Shown here: one piece after another, positions 48,154 through 58,363 of the stretch | How positions within the stretch are numbered: position 1 is the stretch's first letter | How the letters are laid out: each line of letters starts with the position of its first letter | Origin: Pyrenopolyporus hunteri | Lineage: Eukaryota > Ascomycota > Sordariomycetes > Xylariales > Hypoxylaceae | Reading direction: 5' to 3' | DNA length: 64,000 nucleotides | Assembly (NCBI GenBank): GCA_902806595.1 | Contig: CADCXC010000014.1 | Coordinates: 124,001-188,000 of the forward strand | Notes under the pieces: model-generated | The model's input: only the letters and a program-made list of their open reading frames with translations | Databases searched by the model: none | What the model was told of the DNA's origin: nothing | Made by a program: the position numbers and the translations under genes

Positions 48154-49499
48154 ATGCCTTCGTTAGACTCCAATGGAGCCGCCGACGGCCAGCTTGGCCA
48201 GTTGCGATACATCCCCATTTCTTACGACAGCGAAAACCCTACTTCATCAGCTCGTGCGCTCATCCTCGCCCTGCGTCCCGAATGGTCGAGCCCCGACTCC
48301 AAAATCGAGTTCATATCGTTCAAGGACGGTATCACGAACACATTATTAAAAGCGGTTAATAAAAAGGAAGGTCTATCCAAGGACGAGATAGATAAAGAGG
48401 CTGTTCTGTTGCGGGCGTATGGACATGGGACCGACGTACTCATTGACCGACATCGCGAGACCCAAAACCACGAGTTGCTGATGAGATATGGCCTGGCTCC
48501 GGAGCTGCTAGCCCGCTTCGACAACGGCATGATATATCGCTATATCCAAGGCACGGCTAGCCAACCTGCTGACCTGAGAACACCACCGATATATTTGGCC
48601 GTTGCGAGGCGGCTTGCCCAGTGGCACGCCACCGTCCCCTGCATATACGAGACTCATCTGCAGAAGAATGGGGCTAACGGTGTTAGCAACGGTCACGGCA
48701 ACGGCCACAGCAATGGCCATAATGAGACAGCAATCGTCCATGCTGTACCAGGTAAACCGTCCCCTAACGTGTGGACGGTTATGCAGAAGTGGATCTTTGC
48801 CCTCCCGACAAAGACGGAGGCCCAGCGTACAAGGCAGGCAACCCTCCAGCAGGAACTTACCAAGCTCATTGAGGAGCTGAGCCACCGGCCTGGGCTGGGT
48901 AAGGATGGTGTAAGTAGCATTTACTACCAGATCCGCTCACCACCATATGCGCTGACCTTAATCTTCCGTAGCTTGTCTTTGCCCATTGCGATCTCCTAAG
49001 TGGAAATGTTATCATCGAGCCCCGGAGCTCCAACAGCATTAAGGAGGCTGGTGATCAGAAGGAAGTCAGCTTCATCGATTATGAATATGCCACTCCCTCG
49101 CCAGCAGCATTTGATCTGGCGAATCACTTCGCAGAGTGGGGCGGCTTCGAATGTGATTACAGCGTATTGCCGACTCGTGCGCAGCGACTAGAATTTATAA
49201 GGGAATACATTCGCGTCTACTTCAGCCTCCTACCCGAGAAGCCTGATAGCATAGACGAGGAAGCGGAAGCGCAAAAGCTATTAGCGGAAGTGGACATATT
49301 CCGTGGCGTACCCGGCTTTTACTGGGGGATCTGGGCCCTAATCCAGGCGACCATTTCGCATATCGACTTCGATTACGCCGAATACGCCGAGGTGCGGCTA
49401 GGGGAGTATTGGGGGTGGAGAGAAGCTATGAAAAGCACGGATAAGCCCACGAACGAGGCGTTATCGCTACGAGAAAAGAGATGGGCACAGTGGGAATAG
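48154..49499 (+). CDS. EKI1: Ethanolamine kinase (choline/ethanolamine kinase family)
   Basis: Exons 48154-48909 and 48972-49499 (62-nt intron, join KDG-LVFAHCDLLSGNV) give 427 aa. Reaction: ATP plus ethanolamine to phosphoethanolamine, the first cytosolic step of the CDP-ethanolamine (Kennedy) route. Seen: the N-lobe ISFKDGITNTLLKA (ATP loop), an inserted low-complexity stretch NGHGNGHSNGHN (about 175-190), the catalytic Brenner motif HCDLLSGN (H257, D259), the Mg2+-binding FIDYEYA (D288) and a C-terminal GFYWGIWALIQATIS. The GITN motif and C-terminal WALIQ resemble ethanolamine kinases (Eki1/easily shocked) more than choline kinases, but family members can use both substrates. Confidence 0.92.
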
Positions 49500-50349
49500 A
49501 TTCGGCATTTCATAGCTGAGGAATGTGAGATTTAACGACCGCGCTTTAATAGATACCACTGATCACAGGACATACTTGGAGATATCGCTTAAACACCGCT
49601 AGAGCGTCGATGTTAATACAGCGATCCCATTATTATAAGATTGGATGGCGCGATGTTTGTTTGGAGTATTAGAGATAGCCGCGAGCGCTTCGCTTAGGCG
49701 GTATACGTCCTGTCATGACTAATTGTCGACTAATAGAGCTAACAATATATGAGCGTTATTTCTCGATGCCGGGTAGCCGTGTTCTCGTTTCGATATCTCT
49801 ATCAGCCCTCAGTATGAACGATCGCGCAGCGCTAGCGTGTACGACCACCCGTTAAGACTTATATGTACGTTTTATGATTCCAATATTAAACCTGGCTATT
49901 GCTGGTGAATACGCAGCATAGGAACAAATTACCGTAGGTTCTATAAGGACTGCTAAAAATGGTAGTCTTCATATATGCCTGTAGAAATAAATTAATCGTA
50001 TCCCTAACTCTACCTACCTACCTAACGTATATAGGAAAAGTTATGGTTAGGTTTCTGAGCATTTCTTGTTCCTCTGCTTTCACCCTCTTCCAAGGTACCT
50101 ATACAATACTGATAGACTGATAATATTGGATCCCTTGGGGGGAGATGATATGGTAACGAACGACTCAACGCTACATCAATGTAGTCCCAAGAGGCAAGTT
50201 CCATTTCATTAGTTATTTATACCTAGGTAGGTTATTTCCAACTCCGTTGATCCGACCCCGGTTTCGTACGACAGAGCGTTGTATACGTCCCCGGCTCCCA
50301 GGCTACTCCTAGAAGTACGAATTATCTCCACGGGTGCCTCAGGATGCGT

Positions 50350-50381
50350 ATTTATCTACTTAGGTGTGTAGGTAGATAAAT
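50350..50381. repeat. Perfect 10-bp-arm hairpin
   Basis: ATTTATCTAC (50350-50359) and GTAGATAAAT (50372-50381) form a stem with a 12-nt loop. Short AT-rich hairpins arise by chance or mark small element ends. Confidence 0.75.
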
Positions 50382-51213
50382 TTTCTATACTTCGTTAAAC
50401 TTATGATCATTATGACTATATTCGAGTCATAGGCTTTATATATAGGGGCTATCACTGCAACTCGGCCTGTGGGTGGTAAAGGGGATAGGTGGTATCATGG
50501 TAGCTTCGTATAGCAGACATGTTCTATTTGCCGTCAGCTATAGACGTTCTAATAGAGTTTCAGAGCACCTATTCGAATCCGCGGGCTGGGATGTGGCCCT
50601 GATGTATACGTGGTGGGCTCTAAAGTATCCAAAGCATCGTTACGCGTAATAGCTTCGAGGCGTACAAGACCCTGTCGAAAGTTTCCATGTAAAACGTTAT
50701 AGCCTAGACGCCGCACTATATAGAACCATTGTAATATATTCCCCAGAACCCTCCATGGACCTGTGTCAGTCTATTTAGGCTCCTATCGTCGCATTATCCT
50801 GCTAGAAGGAAGTTGGTGAGATGTGCCATCAATCGTGATTCCCATGATCGTGTAGTCTTCGTGGACGTAAAACGGGCGGACGTAGTAGTTGTAAATAATA
50901 CTTTCTTCAATATAACGGCGACTCGAGATATCGTGTCTCTAATATATACTTGTATGTACACATGTTACTCGTCTTGAATGACCTCCCGAGCGCGAATATT
51001 ACTCATGTATATTCTCTTCCGATGATCGAGGAGGGTTTTTACGTAGATTAATATCGTCGACTAGATATTTCTGAATCGCTCGCTAGCTATGGTTAAAGCG
51101 CAGCGGAACCGGAAAATAGCTTATGTGTGTCTCCACCGGGGAGGAGATGCCTCTTGAAGACGTGATTCTTGTAGCTCGTCCCTCTTAAGTTCGTTACAAT
51201 TAGGCGAGTTCAC

Positions 51214-51582
51214 TTAACAGCCCCGCAGTGTTGGCCCCTTTACGTTTGTGTTATCTTCAAATGAAGTTAAACTCTTGACCACGTTGGATGTTAAGAGTTT
51301 TGTCCGGGCGTTCTGGGTGTCGGCGGTTCGGTTGAGTACCCCTAACCCTAAAGGTATTACCTCCCCAATGGGCAAATTGTCTTGTGGACTAGATGGCATC
51401 TCAATCTCATCCAGGACGGAGGTGATATTGAAGTAATCAATGTTTAAGCTTTCAAACTGAGCCCCAACTCCCAGGAGAAGTTGGGAAAGTTGGGAAAGTT
51501 GCTGATGTTTCTGGGGTCGCTGGCGTCTCTTAGGCTTTAGGGCTCGTGTGGGGTGGTTTGAGTGTCGGGGACGGCTAGGCAT
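51214..51582 (-). CDS. Weak candidate small protein (122 aa)
   Basis: ATG-started minus-strand frame. It begins with a basic stretch (PSRPRHSNHPTRALKPKRRQ), has a QLSQLSQLL repeat encoded by a GGAAAGTTG tandem, then a non-repetitive part (FESLNIDYFNITSVLDEIEM..). No recognised family, no neighbour and no splice evidence. It could be chance in a non-coding stretch, or the last exon of a gene whose upstream exons I could not find. Confidence 0.25.
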   Translation of the reverse strand: MPSRPRHSNHPTRALKPKRRQRPQKHQQLSQLSQLLLGVGAQFESLNIDYFNITSVLDEIEMPSSPQDNLPIGEVIPLGLGVLNRTADTQNARTKLLTSNVVKSLTSFEDNTNVKGPTLRGC

Positions 51583-52655
51583 AGCGTAGGAGGCCTAGAC
51601 AACCGAACCGACGTCAGCTCCTCGACTTCAACCAAGATAAACACTAGGTGCTACGGATGTGTGAAGCAATGTTTAAGTCAAATATTGATTGGTTAGTGAG
51701 TGATGTGTATGTAAGAGTATGCTAAAGGGGCTTAATGAGTCTTCATGTTGGCCCCTATCCGAAAAGCTGCGAGATTTTCTGAGGGAGGGGGAATGTAAAC
51801 AGGCAATAAAGAGAAGAAATATGTTCTCTAACTTGGATTAACGGTGCTAGGGTTTAGGAGATCAGAGACTTAGCTATTCATAGCCAGAAGACTCAGATCC
51901 TATTACACGCCATAGTCAATCGACTCAGTGGAGAAAGGAAGAAAACTCACTGAAGGACACAGTTTCTACGGTACCTCGTTGGTCGTGGAGAATTCAAGGT
52001 AGCGGGATACGATATGCGAAGGGTAATGTAATGGCTTGAGAAAATGGAGTAGCAGTTTCTAAGCTTACGAGGGGAGATGGTGGATAGGTGGCGGGACCGA
52101 GTAAGGATCTTTAATGTGTAGAATAATAGTAATATCAAATACAAATCCTCAACTACCCGAGAGCAGGAAGAGGGGGAAGGGGGGAGAGGTCATTGGGCAA
52201 CAACGTTATATTAAATAACGACTGCGCCATTACGTAGCTGGTGAGGAGTTGGTCACCATTTGGAGAAGACATACTCGCTCACGTACCCCATTCCCCTAGC
52301 TCGCCCGTAACTCGTATAGAGAGAGATGCATATCTCAACATCACCCAAAGAGAGACACTACCGATTACACTGACGGCTTGAGCTTAATGCTCTCTGCTCT
52401 TGTGTTGGTGACTCGACACCAAAGCTACTATGTTAACTCGGCGGGTACTGTCGGAGGAACCAACATACGTGAGAGTACCCCAAGAATAACAAACATCTCT
52501 TTACCTACCTAAGGTATTCTAGCAAGCACTACCATACTAGCGAGCTTCAGCTGTGCGTTGTTGAGCAGGAAATCGGAGATTATTCGATGCTTTGGGGGCC
52601 AGCTGAGAGTAAGGCAAGTTGAAACTAGACCCAAAAGGAGAATTTCTTGAATAAC

Positions 52656-52682
52656 CGCCTTATCGCCTTATCGCCTTATCGC
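52656..52682. repeat. 8-bp tandem repeat (CGCCTTAT)3
   Basis: Three exact copies of CGCCTTAT plus three bases. Confidence 0.85.
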
Positions 52683-53256
52683 AGCCCCGATCCGCCCAGC
52701 ACGTCAGCTAGGAGGTCCAAATTGGAACGGGAAGCTAGAATGTGTCGTACCTAGGTACGTACATACCCGAGCGGAACATTACAATACATGTACGTAGCGA
52801 TGGGGGGGGGATAGAGAGCCCAGCTCCGAGGGGGTGTGATTGCGAGCTGAAGGAATCGGCAGGCTTCGCAGTGCTCCGAACGCGCACAGATAAGAATTGC
52901 GAACCTTTTCGAGGCGTGAAGTGGGGAACCACCATAAGCCAGCCAATCAGGAAGGCGGCTGTATCTCAAGCTGCAAATGGTTAGTTACCAGAGACAGGGG
53001 TCATGTGGGGCGAAGAAAAGGACAGGGGCAGGGACAACCATTCAAGACGCTCAAGAAGCTCAAGAAAGTGGAGATTCATATTCTCTCATATTTTCTCGAT
53101 CTGAAATGTAAGGTAGGTGTATGTGGGTACAGACATGTATGTGGCCCGGGCAAGTGTGCGATAAGTACCATGTATTCGCACCCAGGTACCTAGGGTAGGT
53201 ATTATTCTGACTCCTCCCCCCCCTCATCAACCTATCAACTTACACACCTACACTAC

Positions 53257-53530
53257 CAGAAGGGCGTCAAAATAAATGCCTCAGCCACACCAACCCCTAG
53301 ACTTCTCGTCAACTTTTTCGTTCCTAAATTTTACTAACGTTAAAAAAAGTTAATATATAAAAAGCTTGTCCATAATGCTATTTATCTATAAATTTTAATT
53401 GCGATAATATTAATAATGTATAATGTTACAGCTAATACAATCTATAGTATTATTTGGGATACTTAAGTACTAGGTGTGGCTGGTGAAATATGTGGGTTGT
53501 GGCTGAGGCATTTATTTTGACGCCCTTCTG
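53257..53530. mobile_element. MITE-like element with 33-bp perfect terminal inverted repeats
   Basis: The 274-bp element begins CAGAAGGGCGTCAAAATAAA and ends with its exact reverse complement; the inverted repeat is perfect over 33 bp and continues with a small gap. It is flanked by the direct repeat ACTAC at 53252-53256 and 53531-53535, a likely 5-bp target-site duplication. The interior is very AT-rich with many TpA steps and no coding capacity, so it would be mobilised in trans. The superfamily cannot be fixed: 5-bp duplications are unusual for the common fungal groups. Confidence 0.85.
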
Positions 53531-53560
53531 ACTACTACACAGAGTGAGGTTGTCTAACCC

Positions 53561-53621
53561 AGTCAACCTAAGTCAACCTAGTCAACCAGTCAATCCAGTC
53601 AATCCAGTCAATCCAATCCAA
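53561..53621. repeat. 9-10 bp tandem repeat (AGTCAACCTA/AGTCAATCC)
   Basis: About six degenerate units in direct orientation, beginning 26 bp after the target-site duplication of the MITE-like element. Confidence 0.8.
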
Positions 53622-56600
53622 TTTAGTCGACCCAGTCGGCCTGCTCGATGAATATCTGGCCCATCTGCCCATCTATTCACCTGCATCGGGTTCTTGGCGA
53701 CGCGCAATCCTAGGTGTGACGAGCTTGTTCCGGGCACCATGATTCGAACAAAGAGGGCGTCTGCTGCTGCTGGTGAGCTTTGCATGCCGCCTGGCTCTGA
53801 CCGCCTCTGCCCTTGCAATTCTATCATTCGCGCACGCGATTTTTGCTCGCTGCCACCTAAACTTCTTTTTTCCCTTTAATCCCCTCCTCTCTTCGGCCTC
53901 GCATCCCTCGGAACTCCCACATTGCTTCTTTATGTGGTCTGACCCATATATCAAGATCTCTACGACCGGGGAGACTGAGCGGCTTGCCTTAAAGGGTAAT
54001 GCAGCGTCGGAGCTGACAACATTGTTGCTTGGTAAGGGAAGTGGTTTCAGCAAGCGCCGAAACCGTCTTATTCGTCCTCTCCAGCCGGAGTGATGTGCGG
54101 AATATACCCGTAAAGCAAGAGTCAAAGAAGAGAGAGGAAGTGAGAGAGCGAGAGAGCGAGCCAGAGAAAAGGGACCAGGAGAGAGGCGACGCCTGCATCT
54201 GCAACGCTCAATTAACCCACAATAATAGCCTGCACCCCAATGAACGGGGACGATGGACGAGACCAAAGTTTCGCCTAGACCGTCTCGGCACTTATCAATG
54301 CACTTAAGAAACATGACGTTCCTAACTTGGGAAGTGATCAGCAAAAGCGTCGATGCATGTGCCGGATCATATGGTCGACGTCCGATTCCCTCCCGCACTT
54401 TTTTTTTTTTTTTTTTCTCGAGGTATCTTTGTCGAGTCTCTGAGGTACTATGTAGGCTACACCCTGTCCCCGTCTGATAGCCGTCTGATGTCCTTCAGAC
54501 AGATATGGTATCGCCGCGGTCTGTGCCATAACGTTGGTTTGGCGGGAACTGCTACCTACTACGTACATACATACTTACCTACCTACATATAGGTAGGTAC
54601 TTGTCTTCATTTGAGCCGATTACTACCGCACCATTTAAAATTAGGGTGGGTGAAAGAGATACGACGGAGTCGAGGTGAAGCGGAGCGAGAAACGTGGGAT
54701 GATGGTCTAGAGCGTGTGGGCATCTGAAAGGTCAGCCGAAACAATTTGCATGGACTGTTGTCTGGGAGCTGATGCCAGGCTGTTCTTAGCGGCAAGTAAA
54801 TTACCGGGCTGAGGCGGTCGGGTGGCCGCCGCTAGGGGTCGTGCACCGGCGCTGAGGCTTTATCTCGCTGGAACTGCCTGGCTACCTATCGACGCGAAGT
54901 TTTCTCCAAGTTGGGGGCGACAAAGGGCGGATGCAGCTAACCTATGTAGGTACGGAATACATCATGTACTTGACTCCTCCGGATCTACCCCCGAATAACC
55001 TGTTAGGACGATGATTGACGCCCTATCGTTATACATACCTAACTTACTACGTACAGATTTCCGTTGACTCATGGCTGCGGGATCATTGACCCCGTCTTAG
55101 ACGTAAGAGGACGCGAAAAGCTTATGAGGCACTCATCCCCATGGTCTAAACGGGGATTCCTGACAATAAACGTCATCCCCTAGCTCTACATACACGCGAT
55201 AGACGGCCAATATCAGAAGGCTGCCTCAAACTCGACACCTCGGCCGGTACGTATGGCGTCTGTATAGGAGCAAAAGACGACATGCGACACGTGTGGCTGC
55301 ACGGGTATTCTTGTAGATGGCACCTCCCGGGACTTGCGAGCTACGCCGGAGAAGCTGACAACTGCCCATCTGTTGGATACTACGTACTGTCGGTAGATAA
55401 GAGGAACTGACTGGCATGGGATCGATGGTAACGTGATTAGTACCCGTCGTTGATTGGTCCGTGAGGTCCCCTGGTCAGATTTTTTTTTTCTTCAACTCTT
55501 CTCACTTTTCATATCATTGTGCCACTGTACCACAGCTCGAACCTGTTGAAGTTGCAATCACTCCGTGAGCACTAGCGTTGATCAGCGTCAACTCAAACCA
55601 GAGCTGGACACCCAGCCGTCAAGTTTCCCGCCTGTCATGCATGCAGCTGCCGTTGATGCAAACCGCGTGCTACCTCACGTTATACTCCACCTATGTGGCC
55701 AATGGCTCTCGGCTTATCCAACTTGGAGAACTGTACCGTCGCTCGTCAGCAACGCTTAGCCGCCTGAGGAGATAGGCGGGTAATGATAGGTGATATGTGC
55801 CTACATGTAGTGCCCAGTGCCGCTACGTACCTACGATTTCACATATGTGCCTACATAGGTACCTACCTAGGTCCCTACACAATCTGTTGCCGTGTGGTGG
55901 ATGAAGGGAAAGAAACGAGGTGAATCTAGGGAGAGAGGCGAGGCTGGTTATTAATTAAGGAGGGATATTGGTTAGATGGCGCAGGCGGGGCGCTCGATCT
56001 TATCGCGTATTCTTTTTTATTTTTCGTGCTATATAATATTAAATGACATGCAGCAGCTCGAGCACCTAACAATAGGGAAGTGGTAATAACCATGATGGCT
56101 TGTTACACCCTTCATTACCAAGGTAGTAGTTAACACGGTGGTTCCAGTAGCACGCTATCGGAAGAAAACGACAGAAGCAAGAAACGACGGGATCTTATTA
56201 GTTGCCTACCCTTAAGCATATAGTGCTAGCGCTCCAAGGCTCCAGCTGGATTGTTTTAAACCATTTAGTCTAAAACTAATAGAGACGACTATATCAGACC
56301 GTCTACTATGACACGGTCTCTTCACTGACCCCCCTTGACTACTAACTTGAGTTAGACTACCTAATGTGCTGTACAATACTCGGTGCCTAGGTCATACTAC
56401 TACAGGTATGCACTATATCTCAATGAGGGACTTCATTCTCCATTCTAATTCCAATAGTCCACATCATCCGCCATCCTGTCGTATACTTCCCTTCTCCCTC
56501 CTTCTTAAACGGATTTAGTAGGACTATTGTTATTTGAAAAAAAGGAAAGTCGGCTTTCGTCATTGACTCTGGGGCTCGTAATCCTGATCCTATAAGCTTC

Positions 56601-56702
56601 AATTCCCGTGGGGAATTACATAAGTCAGTTCAACTCCGACGAAGGCTCTACGCTACGGGGTCGACGATTAGATGACAATCGGACAATGTAGGTAGGTATG
56701 TA

Positions 56703-57096
56703 CAGTGGGTTGTAAAAAGTTCCTACCCGCTGATCTGTACACGATACACCCCGCAAATTAATTACAGCTATTAAATATATATATATACCGTATAAATGCA
56801 ATAGAAAACCTCACTCTATTAATATTTCGTATACCACCCATTAACATTGATTATGGCTACAATCCTATGCGGTATAGGATTAGGCAGCGATCGTAATACA
56901 AACCTATCAATAGCCTGCTAATTTCAAGGGATAATTCCTTTCCACGCATTATAATTAAAAAATTCGAAATAGCTTCGTATGATACGTAGTAGATTGAAGG
57001 TTGAAAGGTAAAAAATTACTTTTAAGTAGTGGGGATATTCGATTTACGGGGGTATCTAGTACCAGCCACCGGGTAGGAACTTTTTACAACCCACTG
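56703..57096. mobile_element. Tc1/mariner-type (pogo/Fot-like) MITE
   Basis: The 394-bp element has 27-bp perfect terminal inverted repeats starting CAGTGGGTTGTAAAAAGTTC and is flanked by TA on both sides (56701-56702, 57097-57098). TA duplication and a CAGTGGG terminus are typical of fungal Tc1/mariner (Fot1/pogo) elements, as far as I recall. The AT-rich interior includes a TATATA run and no transposase frame, so it is non-autonomous. Confidence 0.88.
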
Positions 57097-57330
57097 TATG
57101 TAATTGTAGAGTGGTACATGTGTGGATGGATGCTGGTACCTACCTTGTCGAGAGTAGGTTCCTCGCTCCGCACCGACCTCCCGAATACCCCGGCAGCCCG
57201 GGAGCTAGAATCCTTGCAGGGCGTTGCACCTTGCTTTTACACCTCGCACCCCCTTCTAACTTCCGTCAATTGCGCGTTCGGGGCTACATATGTAGGTAAG
57301 TATTGTGTGGTATGTAGGTGGAAAATGTAT

Positions 57331-57390
57331 GTATTGCATTGTATTGTATACCTAGGTATTGTATATTGTATATTGTATATTGTATTGTAC
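57331..57390. repeat. TATTGTA/GTATTGTA microsatellite-like tract
   Basis: Repeated GTATTGTA and TATTGTA units interrupted by one CCTAGG site, about 235 bp after the pogo-like MITE. Confidence 0.8.
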
Positions 57391-58363
57391 GATATAATGG
57401 ATATGTGGTATTATATTAGGTATTATTATTTTTTTATTTTGACCCCTTCCATCTCCTGCCCTGCTCTGCCCTGCCCTTACCCTTTTTACCCCCTTCTCTC
57501 GCTATGGATGTATTTTGTGTCTCCCCTAGAATGCTAAATTGTGCAGCTGGGTTCCATGTGTGTGTAATCTGCCGCCGCAGTGGTCGCCCCACCTTCTTGT
57601 CATCCTAGCCAGCCATTTTTTACTAGGTATCTCTTGCCTGTTTCTACGAGGTATCAGTCTGTTGCCTCGATCGCGACGACCCCAAAAGTTATTAGCCAAT
57701 TTGCCCTCAGACCAACTGCTATCTTATTTTATTATTATTTTTTATTCTATTCTATTTTCCCTCCCATACCGAAACACGTCGGGGAAAGGAAATCTGAAGA
57801 AAAAAAAAATTATTCCCTCCTCTCTTGGTAATTTTTTTTTCCTTTCACCCCACAAGAAACGGCCAGATATTCTAAGTTCACATCCACCCCCTCGCGACAT
57901 AGTCCCCGATAGGCGTCCTGCAGCCAATCTTTAAAATTTGCTGTTGCTATTGGCTCATTTCGTCACGAGGCGCAGTCATTGACTTTTTTTTTCCCTTTCC
58001 TTCCCTTACACCCTTTGACCGGCGCTTCCGTCATGAACATCTTGTTTATGATCGAATCTTCGTCCCTCGTAAATCGCAGTTGATGTGTACCACTAGGTTG
58101 CGCGCGAGAGCGGGAAGCGAGTCTGCGCGTGAGTGAGAGCCGAAAGTGAGAAGAGCTGGCGAGGTGGAGAGCGGCTCAGCCTTAGGCCAGTCCAGCCCGC
58201 CTCTTGCGGCACAGGCGTTGGTCCCCCGTATATATATCAGATGTACGGCTCAGGCTCAGTCCTATAAAAAGAAAAAGATTAAAAACCCCAAAAAATAATA
58301 AGACGAAATACCAGCATCGGGCCCAACCTGGACTAACGGCGCAAGGCGCGAGAGGGGAGGAAT

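Larger units (their letters stand above)
49500..58363. other. 8.9 kb gene desert
   Basis: The largest stretch without a supportable gene. Contents: two MITE-like elements (53257-53530, 56703-57096), tandem repeats (52656-52682, 53561-53621, 57331-57390), a hairpin (50350-50381), TAGGTACC clusters (54550-54600, 55800-55870), long T-runs in the last kilobase, and one weak small open frame (51214-51582). Confidence 0.6.

Noticed and set aside
29243..49499. A secondary-metabolite or other functional gene cluster
   Set aside because: No synthase, oxidase set, cluster regulator or transporter group; the genes are unrelated housekeeping and surface genes.
53673..54398. 241-codon minus-strand open frame in the gene desert
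   Set aside because: It lacks an ATG near its start and is low-complexity Arg/Ser/Leu sequence with an AGAGAG-type repeat; no family resemblance.
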